A DNA stretch of 49,741 nucleotides from Emiliania huxleyi CCMP1516 (GCF_000372725.1 NW_005200250.1:474437-524177); one strand, 5' to 3'. Positions 10,846 to 20,775 are shown, numbered from the stretch's first letter. Notes: generated by a model not told the origin, from the letters alone. Made by a program: numbers and translations.

Positions 10846-11184
10846 GACGGCGAGCGACGCGTCGCCGCGTGCTGCTGTGTGCGCGGCACCGAGGCCCAGC
10901 GGCTGCTGCCAGCCGCCAGACGACGGTGCGCCGAGCCAGCATTTGTGGACGTGGCCCTCTGGCGTGCAGCGTAAGCGTGCAGTGTTAGCGACGACCTGAG
11001 CAGCAACCTTCGCAGCACGCTGCGCAGCAGCTGCAGGCCCGGGTCACGGCGGCCCCACGCAAGAGTCGGCCGCGGCGGAGGCCTAGAACGTGCAGTATTG
11101 AGAAGAAAATACCTTTTATGGCGCTGTGCGCTGGCATTCACAGAGGCCTTTGGACTGTTTTCTTTTTTGCTGGTGTTTCTTTGT
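10846..11184. other. J-protein 5' flank with a short dispersed repeat
   Basis: Likely holds the missing 5' exon of the J-protein. Near 11098-11135 a module (TTGAGAAGAAAATAC then TATGGCGCT and GCGCTGG) recurs with few changes at 19776-19812, so it belongs to a dispersed repeat. Confidence 0.35.
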
Positions 11185-12389
11185 GACAGCGAGCAAAAGT
11201 ATGTATGTAGGAAGTGAACGTAGTCGAGGAGAGGGGGGGGTGGGGGCGAGCGGCAAGTGTTGCCGTCCGTATGTGCCGCGAGATGACTACTCGGTAAAAT
11301 CGCTGATTAAAGGACTCCAGAGAGAGATTTTTAAAGACCAACAAGTTCTTGACTCCAGTGCTCCAAGGACGCGAAACTGGACAGCGAGCAAAGACGCGGG
11401 ATCCGGGAAGTATGCCTATGTCTGGCAAAATTAATGTCCAACGGCTTAGAGCCGTACCGCCGAGATGACTACTTGAGCACTTGGGTCGATTCCGCATGGT
11501 AGGGGACCCCTCGATCGTCTCGCCCTCCCTCGCTGGTGTGTTCATTTTGGGGGGTCATAACAAACACGGTACAGGGTCGAGGTGCACGCTGCAGAAGCAG
11601 TATCGCCCCCCCTCTCCAACTCTTCATCGACTTACACTCGGTAAACTCCCAGCCTTGTGTGGATGGACGTGACTCACCTGGCGGAGGCGAGCGCTAAACT
11701 GGGCGAGTGTCGGAGTGAGAGGGTCTCCCCACGCACATGCGACATGGACATGCACATGTGCATGTGCATGTGGTGTGTTATCACGAAAACGTGGCGTGGT
11801 CGTGTCCCTGAGCCGGTGGTGAGAGGTCAGCGGACAGAGCGCGGCCAGGTGTGTCTGAGAGGCTGTCTGAGAGAGCGAGCGGAGAGAGCTCTGACAGCTG
11901 TGAGACCTAGTGAAAGACCCCGTGTGGGTTTTAACATCACACGGCTCACGCGTCACCGGTGGTGGGTATTTGAGCATGATGCTCCCAAGCATGCATGGCG
12001 TTGTACCGTACCAATAAAAACAAATATCCGTAGCGCCGCGCCGCCCGCCCGTCCCCTATGCCCAGGAAGAGCGATCCCAGGTTACGCAGTGCTCGAGGGA
12101 GGTCAAGGTCTGTTTGGTGTTCATGATGCCGGCATCATCATACCCTGTGGCGTAGAAGAGGCCGGTGAGCTTTCCGGATGGAAACGGGGTGTGTGCAGTG
12201 ACGTAAGAGCCAAAAAAGTCTGAGCAGATCATGTAAAGCGCTGGCCGGGAGTGCGGCATAGGGTCCCCGTCCCCGTTGAAGAACACAAGCGACTCGTCCT
12301 CCTCAAAGTCAACGTCGTCCAAGTAGCACACTCGAAGAGCTTGCACATGCGGAGCGGCTTGTCTCAGGGACGCACCGTTGCGACCCCCG
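11185..12389. repeat. Segmental duplication, copy 2
   Basis: Second copy of 8336-9478 in the same orientation. Differences are small indels, an extra segment of about 40 bp near 11321-11361 bounded by ACTCCAG, and a CATGTG expansion near 11750-11770. The similarity stops where F-box coding sequence would continue towards its N-terminus. Confidence 0.9.
12056..12389 (-). pseudogene. Truncated F-box gene copy (C-terminal part)
   Basis: Encodes the same C-terminal sequence as the gene at 9141-9971 (CYLDDVDFEEDESLVFFNG, PALYMICSDFFGSYVTAH, GKLTGLFYATGYDDA) with a few substitutions and a short deletion before FPSGKL. It has no F-box and no native 5' end. It arose with the segmental duplication. 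Confidence 0.85.
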
Positions 12390-12594
12390 GCACCGTCTGA
12401 TGATTGTGCGTATATGATCCCTGCCGCCGAATATTCGCCGTATATCACCCCTCGCCGCGGAGAGAGCGCGCTCGCGCTGCCGACCGCGACCCTACCTCCC
12501 CATGCAATGCTGCCTAACCCTCGGCTCCTGCCGCTCACGCGGCGCAGAGGCCTGTGTGGCCCGCGAGTGGCCCGCGCCAGCTGCCCGGGGCGCC

Positions 12595-12779
12595 TCAAGC
12601 GCCGCCGCCTGCTGCCATGAGTGACGATCCACGGTAGAACGCGCTGTAGTCGAGGACGTACGCTGCCTCCTCCGCCTCACACGTCTCCCAAGGCGCCGGC
12701 GGGGCCACCGCCGCCGCACTGTCGCCGAAATCCAGCCACGCCGCCCCTTCGCTCTGGACGCGGTCGTAGAGCACATTGT
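12595..12779 (-). pseudogene. Unrecognised exon-like fragment
   Basis: After an acceptor-like CTCTCAG, the minus strand reads NVLYDRVQSEGAAWLDFGDS, then WETCEAEEAAYVLDYSAFYR and a stop. Composition looks coding (acidic, aromatic, few arginines), unlike the shadow frames around it. No family was recognised. An upstream partner may lie near 13030-13140 (SAIMRPGHVAHAVVGEGAP), but no complete gene model could be built, so a gene relic is as likely as a real terminal exon. Confidence 0.3.
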
Positions 12780-13339
12780 CTGAGAGGCGATGCGAGGCGG
12801 AGGTTGGAGGGGCCTTCGTGCGGCGTCAGGGGAGGGCGGTCGCGAGCTCACTCTCCACAATCCACGCTTCGAGAGACGACAGGAGCCGCAGCGCCGCACA
12901 AAGCCGGAGAGCCGGCTGCCGACCGGCCCGCAGCCCGCTCCGGCTGGTCTGCCCACCCTCGGAAGCTCGACCGCGTTAGCTCAGGCAGGCACGCGGCGCC
13001 GTGGAGAGACGCTGCTGCGGCGAGACGCGGAGATCTCGTCTCGGCGGCAAAGCGACGTGTAGGTGTACGCGCGGGGCGCACCCTCGCCGACGACCGCGTG
13101 CGCGACGTGGCCTGGTCGCATGATGGCGCTCGGATCCTCGCAGCAGCTCGCGGTACATGGTGATGGTGAGGTTTTTGGAGGGCGCTGACATGCTGCTTCG
13201 GCTCCTAGCGGTCAGGGGATCTGCGCGCGAAACCACTAATTACGCCGGGGACCCCGCCCCAGAGAGTCTTGACCCAAGTACTGTGACGACTCGCCGCGTG
13301 TACAGGGGTCACGCCTCGGACTCCGCCACAGCCCCCTCC

Positions 13340-14449
13340 CTACAGCGAGAGGAGACAGGCCCGGGCCGCCGCCATCGGCGCCACCGCCTCCCACGCGTTT
13401 GCTGCGGGGTTGTACCGCTCGACCGAGCTGACGCCAAAGCCGCCCAGAGCGTACAGCTTGCCGTCGAGCACCGCCACGCCGGGAGCAAACCGCTTGACCG
13501 CCATCGGCGCCACCTCCTCCCACGCATCCAGCGCCGGGTCGTACCGCTCGACCGAGGTGAGGCGGACACCGTGGCCGTACCCGCCCACAGCGTACAGCTT
13601 GCCGTCGAGCACCGCTACACCGTGAGAGTGCCGCGCTGTCGCCATCGGCGCCACCGCTGTCCACACGTTCGTCGCGGGGTCGTACCGCTCCACCAAGCTG
13701 AGGATGCCGTGGTTGCAGCCTCCCACAGCGTACAGCTTGCCGTCCAGCACCGCCATGCCGTGAGCCCACCGCGCTGCCGTCATCGGCGCCACCGCCTCCC
13801 ACGCGTTTGTCGCAGGGTCATACCTCTCCACCGAGTCGTCGTCGGAACCGCCAACAGCATACAGCGTACCGTCGAGCACCGTGACGGCGTGAGATTCCCG
13901 CGCCGCCGCCATCGGCGCCACCGCCTCCCATGCTTTCGTTTCAAAGTCGTACCGCTCCACCGAGCTGGAAGCTGCGCCGTCAGCCTCACTATGGCCGCCT
14001 GCCGTGTAGAGCTTGCCATCAAGCACCGCCATGCCGGCTTCCACTCGTGCCGTCGGCATCGGTGCCACAGCCTCCCCCTGCCACTCATTCGTAGACGGGT
14101 CGTACCGCTCCAGCGAGTTGACAAACTCGTAGTCGCTGCCTTGGCCGCCAAACACGAGCAGGCGCGGCCTCTCGCGCTTCTTCAGCGTCTCCTTCCAGCC
14201 GCGGCGCCACGCGCGGCACGTCCCCTTGGCAGCGTGCGCCGTGGTCGGCAGCTGGGCGAGGATGTGCGGGGCGAGGTCCGGCGAGAGGAGGACGGAGAGG
14301 ACAGACTCGGGCTGCTCCACGAGCCGTGCGGCGTGCTCCTCCGCCACGCGCAGCGCGGCGTCGCTCGCGCCCGCCTGCGCCTCGATGATGGCGCACAGCT
14401 GCGCTGGCGAGAGGCCCGCGACGCGGGCGCCGATGCGGTGGGAGGCCAT
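13340..14449 (-). CDS. F-box-like/kelch-repeat protein
   Basis: 369 residues from the ATG at 14449; 36 further in-frame residues upstream look non-coding. Residues about 65-110 (SPDLAPHILAQLPTTAHAAK then CRAWRRGW) resemble a weak F-box. From about residue 115 there are six kelch blades of about 45 residues, each with the pattern SxERYDPxTNxWExVAPM, AxAR, VAVLDGKLYAVGG. It probably forms a six-bladed propeller acting as a substrate receptor, although the ubiquitin-ligase role rests on the weak F-box. Adjacent blades are so alike at DNA level (AGCGTACAGCTTGCCGTC repeats) that recent blade duplication or conversion is likely. Confidence 0.88.
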   Translation of the reverse strand: MASHRIGARVAGLSPAQLCAIIEAQAGASDAALRVAEEHAARLVEQPESVLSVLLSPDLAPHILAQLPTTAHAAKGTCRAWRRGWKETLKKRERPRLLVFGGQGSDYEFVNSLERYDPSTNEWQGEAVAPMPTARVEAGMAVLDGKLYTAGGHSEADGAASSSVERYDFETKAWEAVAPMAAARESHAVTVLDGTLYAVGGSDDDSVERYDPATNAWEAVAPMTAARWAHGMAVLDGKLYAVGGCNHGILSLVERYDPATNVWTAVAPMATARHSHGVAVLDGKLYAVGGYGHGVRLTSVERYDPALDAWEEVAPMAVKRFAPGVAVLDGKLYALGGFGVSSVERYNPAANAWEAVAPMAAARACLLSL

Positions 14450-14499
14450 CGAGCTTGGGCGCGGCGCAGTGCTCGCAGTATGGCGCGGCGGCTGTCTGC

Positions 14500-14715
14500 T
14501 ATAGCCGCAGCCACTCCCAGCTACCTCAGGTACTCGGTGTGAACAGAGTTCGTACACCGAGCAGCTGGGAGCTCGAGATCCCTCGAGAGTTCACGCGGAG
14601 TCGGCTGGGGCTATACCAGACAGGCGCGGCGGATTGTACCTAAGGTACCTTTACCACGGGGAACTAGAGGGAGGTTCCCCGTGTTTAGTGTTTAGTTTAC
14701 CTTTACCAGGGGTGA
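14500..14715. other. Inverted repeats upstream of the kelch gene
   Basis: Upstream of the kelch gene, CTCCCAGCT (14512) and AGCTGGGAG (14562) are complementary, and so are CTCGGTGT (14533) and ACACCGAG (14553), giving a nested hairpin centred near 14545. A second imperfect one, CACGGGGAACT/AGGTTCCCCGTG, follows at about 14655-14685. Confidence 0.5.
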
Positions 14716-14717
14716 TT

Positions 14718-15241
14718 GATCGGGGACCTGCCCTGCATCGGCGACACGAAGATCTATGCTGGTGTGCCATCGGACCCCTCGGGGGTGGGGCGCATGGGGG
14801 CGTTCGTCGCTTGCGGCAACACGCTGCCACGCGCCCGCGAGACGGTTTTGGGCGTGGAGGGCGGGGACAGACAGGGGCGGGCGGGAGGGTGTGGGGAGGT
14901 AGGTGGGACCCGCGGACGGGACCGGTGCGGTCGAGGCTGTCAAGGGCCAGTACACGGACGCAGAGGGGAAGTGCCGTGTGGAGGCGCTGCTCTTCGAGGA
15001 GTTCGGCGCAATGAGCGCGGGGGTGGAGGGGCTGCTGATGCGGGTGGCTGAGGTGGCGGGCCGGAAGCTTACATGGTGTGGCAGTACGACCTCCAGACGT
15101 CGTGGTCGGCGCGCGAATGGATGCCGTTTGCGCTGCAGCGACTGTCGGTGCAGCTCTGGATGGCGCTCGCGGACGAGGCACAGCGCGCCATTGGTTGGTG
15201 CGGCGTCACGCGGCCGCGAGGGACCGCGGGGGAATGCCGCT
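14718..15241 (+). pseudogene. Second copy of the LLxExFGG repeat-family gene, broken
   Basis: Three discontinuous coding stretches: DTKIYAGVPSDPSGVGRM and AFVACGNTLPRARE (14740-14850); YTDAEGKCRVEALLFEEFGA and GVEGLLMRVAEVAG (14950-15065); then, one frame over, MVWQYDLQTSWSAREWMPFA and LQRLSVQLWMALADEAQRAI to a stop at 15241. The middle and last blocks match the layout of the minus-strand gene at 2873-3616 (LLHETFGG, a spacer, then HAERISLSVVRGVNRAI). The first gap may be an intron; the second is a frameshift near 15066. Function unknown. Confidence 0.45.
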
Positions 15242-15406
15242 AGTGGGATGGGGGGCTCTGAGGGGAAGGGAGCGGGGGGCGCCCAGTAGGGCGCCGGCAC
15301 CCCAGCGTAGAGGGCGTCGTGTAGCCCTCCTTTCGGTATAATTTAAAATAAAGGCAATTTATCACCCCTAACGTCCTTCATACACGTCGTGTACGAGTCG
15401 CGCCAG

Positions 15407-16566
15407 ATGTACCTGGCGTACGTGATCGAGGTCGAGATGGAGATGGGGGCCGAGGTGGTGGCGGCCGTGCGCAAGAACTCGACAGAGGGGAGTGCGAGCG
15501 CCGGCCCGGCACCCAAGCGGCAGCGGCTCGCTGCGCCGAGCGGCGGCAGCGGCTCTGCTGCTCATGTCCCCGCCGCTGCGCCACCGAGCGATGCGGAGGT
15601 GCGGGCGATGGGCGTGGCGGCGGCGGCGGCGGCGCTGCGGGCGCACGGGTCGGTCAGTCGCGTCGCGCTTGCGGCTTGCGAGCGGTTGGCTGATCTGTGC
15701 GCTGAGGCGGAGAACAGGCAAGCTGCGGCGGACGCGGGCGCGCTCGAGGCGATCGTGGCGGCGCTGCAGGCGCACCCGCAGGTGGCAGTTGTGCAGCAGG
15801 GTGGTGGGTGGCTGCATGGCGATGGCCAACGTGTGCGCCGGCAGACGCCGCAGGAATCGCACGTAAGCAGCGCGCAGCAGACGCAGGCGGCATCGAGTTG
15901 ATCGTGGCAGCGATGCAGGCGCACCCGCAGGTGGCGCGTGTGCAGGGGATTGGCTGTTTGGCGATGGTCAACGTGTGCTCCGGCAGCGACGCTGCAGCGT
16001 TCGCACGCAAGCACCGCACAGCAGACGCGGGCGGCATCGAGTTGGCTGTGGCGGCGCTGCAGGCGCACCCGCAGGTGGCGGGCGTGCAGGAGATTGGCTG
16101 TTTGGCGATGGGCAACGTGTGCGCCGGCACCGACGCCGCAGCGCTCGCACGCAAGCAGCGCGCAGCAGATGCGGGCGGCATCGAGGCGATCGTGGCGGCG
16201 CTGCAGGCTCACCCACAGGTGGCGGATGTGCAGCAGCGTGGCTGCCGGGCGATGGCCAACGTGTGTCTCGGCACCGACGCCGCAGCGTTCGCACGCAAGC
16301 AGCGCACAGCAGGCGCGGGCGGCATCGAGGTGGCTGTGGCGGCGCTGCGGGCGCACCCGCAGCATGCGGGCGTGCAGCAGGATGGCTGCGGGGCGCTGTT
16401 CGACGTGTGCTACGGCAGCGACGTCGGCCACGTCGCAGCGCGGGCGCGGAGGCAGCGAGCTGTGATTACGGGCGCTCCCGAGGCGGTGGCAGGGGCTATG
16501 CAGGCTCACCCGGGAGACGCAGCTGTTCAGAGGCAAGGACAGCGTTTGCGTGATCTTCTTGCCTGA
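15407..16566 (+). pseudogene. Armadillo-like repeat protein, two frameshifts
   Basis: The first frame runs MYLAYVIEVEMEMGAEVVAA, a basic KRQRL patch, then ADLCAEAENRQAAADAGALE. The frame slips near 15800 and again near 15842. From there a clean frame runs to the stop at 16566 with five or more units of about 43 residues: GIELAVAALQAHPQVAGVQE, then GCLAMGNVC and GTDAAAFARKQRTADAG. This is an armadillo/HEAT-like solenoid of nearly identical units, probably a protein-interaction scaffold. Restoring the repeat pattern across 15800-15842 needs both slips, so either two indels have inactivated the gene or the read quality is poor there. The upstream frame is open without an ATG before 15407, so the start may also be missing. 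Confidence 0.7.
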
Positions 16567-16872
16567 AGGGATCCGGGCCGCGCGGACCAAAAGAGCACAA
16601 CATGAACAGGCACGCATAGGCTCCGGTCTGTGGGAAGAGCTTGCGCCATCTAGCGATTGTCTGAAGGGGGTTGTCCACTATACATGTTGGACTGACCACT
16701 TAACCCGCTCGTGAAGTCGTCCATCCGCCCCGCCAGACAAACGCCAACGAAAGCTCCACACAGGCGCGCGCCAACTGCGCGGTTTGCTCTATACGGTACC
16801 GCTAGATAAGACCTAGACTACTCCGGCGAATTCAGAGCCTGCTACCCTGATTGGGACGCCCTCAACGCGCCG

Positions 16873-16940
16873 CTCCGCAGGCCGGAGCATGCTCCGCAGG
16901 CCGGAGCATGCTCCGCAGGCCGGAGCATGCTCCGCAGGGG
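16873..16940. repeat. Tandem repeat, 19-bp unit
   Basis: Three full and one partial copies of CTCCGCAGGCCGGAGCATG in a row. CTCCG and CGGAG within the unit are complementary, so each copy can form a small hairpin. Confidence 0.85.
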
Positions 16941-17813
16941 GTTGGATGGGCTCTCCCATCGCCGCATCCAGTGCTCATAGACGAGCTGAGATGCCGGCGC
17001 CTGCGCGCTCAGCGCCGCGCGCACGTGTCGCAATCGCGGACAGTCGCGCGCCGCGGCGGCGTCCGCCGCCCCGCCCCCCGGATCACCGCACTGTTCCACC
17101 GCCTCCGTCTCGTTCTGGCGCAGGTCGGCGTAGAATGACTCTGGCTACCACCTGCGCAAGCCACCATGGGGGACGGACACCCCAAGGCGCGCACTAAGTT
17201 CATCCGCTCATTCGCCCCGCGCCCCTAGCGCTAGCCTAGCCTACGGTAGCCACAGCTAGTACGCGATACAGGCGCGCCAAGGGGGAGAGAATGGAGGGGG
17301 GAGACTATGCGCCCGTTTTTCTTCTAAAGCAATTTTCTCTCTCTCTCTCTCAAACACTCTCCACAGATGGCATATGTGTACATGTTGGAACTTGGATTGA
17401 CTTATAGAACCATTAGCGGCCGCACGATTCGGCTATATGGATAGGAGGTTTCATCTTATGACAAGATATGTGGTGGGTCTTGGGTCCGGGATTCTGCGCT
17501 TTTGTGTGAATCCTGCGGTGGCAGGAGAATGGGCGCTATCGGCTATCGGGTTAGCGCTTGGCCAAGTCCCTTGGGTGAGCCATCTGGGTCACCCAACTCT
17601 GGCCGCCGCTCACGCTCGCCCGGCGGTGTTTTGGGCTTACGCCACCGTCCACAACGTGTTCTCATGCGCTCGCCGACATCGAGCGAGCAGGCCCGTTCGA
17701 CCGATCGGCTTGCTGTGCGGGTGCGGGCGGCTTCTGGTGGCTCTCGTTGAGAGCGGTTTGAGGAGGGGCGTCCAGAGCTGACTTATTGCACTCATCTGCT
17801 CCTCCCGGAGCTC
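16941..17813. other. Intergenic, no convincing gene
   Basis: Contains a CT run at 17335-17352 and frames with no resemblance to known proteins. GGAGGGGCGTCCAGAGCT at 17763 is identical to 18 bp near 3253 inside the repeat-family gene, so a relic of that family may end here. Confidence 0.35.
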
Positions 17814-18308
17814 TCACGCATCACTCCCGTCGTCCATGCGTATCGCTTCCAACGCCGCTCTCGTGCACTCCGCCATCGGCGTCGGTCGCCCAGCGCCGTC
17901 GACATACACGTGCACGAATGTGCCTGTCGCACAAAGCTCGCGCCCACCCGACGTCGGGCCGCCAGCGATCGCATTCGCCGGGTGGCTGTAGATACCGATG
18001 GCGTACGACACGCTGGAGCGGCCCAGCCTCGTGACGCCCATTCCCACCTCCACCGGCTGCGGGTACTGCAGCGGCGCCAGATACCGGCAACTGCTTTCTG
18101 CTACGAAGCGCGTCTGCTGGACACCGCTGGCGATGAGGTGCGCGTTGACCGCGTCGTCCATGAAAGCGTAGTAGAACACGTTGTTGACGTGGCCAAAGGC
18201 GTCGTTGTCGTTCCATCGCGTCTGCAGCTGCACCGTGTGCGGGTACTGACGCGCTGCTGTGCAGAGCCTCCGCACCGCAGTTATTCCGGCGAGTGGCATT
18301 GCACGCAT
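17814..18308 (-). CDS. Hotdog-fold acyl-CoA thioesterase (4HBT type)
   Basis: 164 residues from the ATG at 18308. Residues about 20-60 carry the 4-hydroxybenzoyl-CoA thioesterase-like signature: QTRWNDNDAFGHVNNVFYYA, with the catalytic-type Asp in NDNDAFGHVNN, then FMDDAVNAHLI. FVAESSCRYLAPLQYPQPVE and FVHVYVDGAGRPTPM follow as the strands of the hotdog. Small YbgC/FadM-type enzymes hydrolyse acyl-CoA thioesters. The N-terminus (MRAMPLAGITAVRRLCTAAR) is basic and could direct import into mitochondria. Substrate is unknown. Confidence 0.85.
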   Translation of the reverse strand: MRAMPLAGITAVRRLCTAARQYPHTVQLQTRWNDNDAFGHVNNVFYYAFMDDAVNAHLIASGVQQTRFVAESSCRYLAPLQYPQPVEVGMGVTRLGRSSVSYAIGIYSHPANAIAGGPTSGGRELCATGTFVHVYVDGAGRPTPMAECTRAALEAIRMDDGSDA

Positions 18309-18514
18309 CGTGATCCAATCCCGCACCGCAACCCTAACTAGCCGAGCTCCTCCGACGCAGGCGCTGCCCCGACCGTGTCCGCTGTGGTCTTACAAGAATT
18401 TAAACGTCCGCTGTGGTCTTACAAGAAACACGCCGTTATCCCAAGCCAATGGTGTCTAAGGGTCTCTGGCACTCCTGGATGCATGCACGGTCACAACGGA
18501 GTAGCAATGTTCGA

Positions 18515-18958
18515 AAGTGTCCGAGCGGTCCCGAGCGGTCCCGAGCCGTCCCGAGGGACCCGAGGGACCCGAGCCGTCCCGAGGGTCCCGAGCCGTCCCG
18601 AGCCGTCCCGAGCCGTCCCGAGCCGTCCCGAGCCGTCCCGAGCCGTCCCGAGCCGTCCCGAGCCGTCCCGAGCCGTCCCGAGCCGTCCCGAGCCGTCCCG
18701 AGCCGTCCCGAGCCGTCCCGAGCCGTCCCGAGCCGTCCCGAGCCGTCCCGAGCCGTCCCGAGCCGTCCCGAGCCGTCCCGAGCCGTCCCGAGCCGTCCCG
18801 AGCCGTCCCGAGCCGTCCCGAGCCGTCCCGAGCCGTCCCGAGCCGTCCCGAGCCGTCCCGAGCGGTCCCGAGGGACCCGAGGGACCCGAGCCGTCCCGAG
18901 CCGTCCCGAGCCGTCCCGAGCCGTCCCGAGCCGTCCCGAGCCGTCCCGAGCAGCGAGC
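18515..18958. repeat. 10-bp satellite array, unit GAGCCGTCCC
   Basis: About 40 near-perfect copies of GAGCCGTCCC. Both edges carry variant units (GAGCGGTCCC, GAGGGACCC), with the arrangement GAGGGACCCGAGGGACCC on both sides. Long frames on both strands are simple products of the array (PSRAVPSRPE) and are not proteins. Confidence 0.97.
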
Positions 18959-18989
18959 TGTCCCAACGGCCTAGATGCTAAAGTTCGAC

Positions 18990-19377
18990 CGGCGGGGGCG
19001 CGGCGCTTGGGCCAGCTTCCTGCAGGCGCGGATCAAGCCATGGGAGTATGGTCTTGGGGACAAGCAAGGCTTACGTCGGGCAGCGGCAGATCATCACAGA
19101 ATGGAAGGGCCGGAACCTGTCCCTCGAGAAACAACGGTTCAACAAGACGGTGCAGCACTACCGTGGGCGTGTGGAGCACCTCATTGGCCAGGTAGTGGAC
19201 AACCGTATGGCTCTGTGCACTACGTGGCGCGGCTCGTTCACCCTGCTTGCCGCGGTCATGAAGATCGCGGCGCACATGGGACATGGTTGGGCTCCAGGAT
19301 CGTATGAAGGGACCTAGGTATGATGTGTTTGGCCCGTGGCCAGTGTGCCCGCCGCACATTGCGGCGCAGTTTCCTTA
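18990..19377 (+). pseudogene. DDE transposase remnant (PIF/Harbinger-like), C-terminal end
   Basis: Reading across three frames gives ARIKPWEYGLGDK, then KAYVGQRQIITEWKGRNLSL and FNKTVQHYRGRVEHLIGQVV, WRGSFTLLAAVMKIAAHMG, and finally LQDRMKGPRYDVFGPWPVCP to a stop at 19377. The order (GDKAYxG, a tryptophan-lysine-glycine block, FNxxVQxYRGRxEH) is that of DDE endonucleases with a late catalytic Glu, such as Harbinger-type DDE_Tnp_4 proteins. At least two frame changes and the loss of everything N-terminal make it dead. It is sandwiched between two 10-bp satellite arrays. Confidence 0.6.
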
Positions 19378-19516
19378 GTGCTTTGCTGTTATTGCTGCTA
19401 ATCTCATGAACTGTTTACCATTTCTTCTCACACAGCAGCACCTCCGCGCCGCCCAGCCGTGCCGCCCAGCCAGCCGGAGGCGGGCCGCAAATGTCCCAGC
19501 CGCGCCCCCGAGCGAG

Positions 19517-19672
19517 GCCGAGCGGTCCCGAGCGGTCCCGAGCCGTCCCGAGCGGTCCCGAGCGGTCCCGAGCGGTCCCGAGCCGTCCCGAGCGGTCCCG
19601 AGCGGTCCCGAGCGGTCCCGAGCGGTCCCGAGCGGTCCCGAGCGGTCCCGAGCGATCCCGAGCGGTCCCAGA
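19517..19672. repeat. 10-bp satellite array, unit GAGCGGTCCC
   Basis: About 15 copies of GAGCGGTCCC with occasional GAGCCGTCCC, the sister unit of the array at 18515-18958. It ends in CAGAGCACCC variants. Confidence 0.95.
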
Positions 19673-19680
19673 GCACCCCA

Positions 19681-20520
19681 GAGCACCCCAGAGCCTACCT
19701 GTTTCTTGTAATGACTAACATCCGCTGCTTGGTTCCGCTTTTTTCTCTTCTTTCGACTCTTCACAGACCTTGTTATTGACAAGAAAATACGTCCTATGGC
19801 GCTTTGCGCTGGTCGATGAGAGGTTGAGGTGCGAGCCCTGGAGGCCCAGGGGATTCACATAAACTGGCTGTTCTTCACCTAACCTAACAACGGAGCATGG
19901 AGGAACCTAACCTAACATAAACGCTCAACCCCGGGCCCGAAATCGCACAGTGACAGTCACGCAACACGGGGTCCCAGGGAAGGCGAGCAAAAACCTTATC
20001 GCGCGCGCTAGACGCCGACTCGGAGGCCGCACCGGAGAGCGAGAGAGAGTTTGTTTTTATGCACCGGTCAGGCGCACGGCCGGAGAGAGAGGGAGGCGCT
20101 CAATCGCCACACGCGGCGAGCGCCTCCACACAAAAACACAACCCCGGGAGAGAGAGAGATTTTAGAAAACCAACAAGAAATCACGACTATACACAGTGAT
20201 TTGGGCTCGGCAGCTTGTCAGCCCTCAGCCGACCCCGGGACCCAAGACGCACAAGCACAGACTACAGTCGAGAAGGGAGAGACAGCAAACACAGTCAGAA
20301 GTCAGCGCTGGGTCCCAGGAAGGCGAATGCGATGACGGCCTCTAGTGTGAGCTCTAGCTAGTGAGCTCATACGCACGCCGGCAGATCGCGACTATGTAAA
20401 GCTCTCTTCTTCACGCACCACCGGCTTCACGGGGATATTTTTTCGCTTTTTCAGTCACAATCGCTGTCGTGGGATCGCTTGTCACAATAGCTGTCGGGGG
20501 CGCCCTCCCCCCTCCCCAAT
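19681..20520. other. Intergenic, repeat-rich
   Basis: Holds the second copy of the module seen at 11098 (19776-19812), three CCTAACCTAAC motifs (19878-19915) resembling degenerate telomeric repeats, and GAGAGAGAG tracts (20040-20160). No gene was found. Confidence 0.4.
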
Positions 20521-20542
20521 AGACGGATTTCTTTTTATTTTT

Positions 20543-20775
20543 CACACAACACTGGGCACGGGACTGGCGTGCACTGGCACTAACACGCGCCAGTCCCGTG
20601 CCCAGTGTTGTGCGAGGGAGTTTTGTTGTAAAATTCTTTTTCAACACACTGGGCAGTGTTGTGGAGGGCGTTGGGTTGTAAAATTCTTTTTCATGCGTAC
20701 CTGTGTTAGTGCCAGTGCGCGCCAGTCCCGTGCCCAGTGTTGTGCGAGGGAGTTTTCTTGTAAAATTCTTTTTCA
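20543..20775. repeat. Perfect 25-bp inverted repeat and three TTGTAAAATTC modules
   Basis: CACAACACTGGGCACGGGAC plus CTGGCG and its exact complement flank a 19-nt loop (about 20543-20611). The right arm is followed by GCGAGGGAGTTTTGTTGTAA and AATTCTTTTTCA. That module occurs three times (cores at 20626, 20676, 20758), the last right before an ATG at 20775. Confidence 0.75.

Noticed and set aside
13157..14542. 461-residue plus-strand frame
   Set aside because: Antisense of the kelch gene; its HRHAGSKPL-like periodicity merely mirrors the blades.
18375..19195. Frames of 150-260 residues made of PSRAVPSRPE repeats
   Set aside because: They are direct products of the 10-bp array and exist in all frames on both strands.
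19874..19920. Telomeric repeat block
   Set aside because: Only three scattered CCTAACCTAAC strings, not an array.
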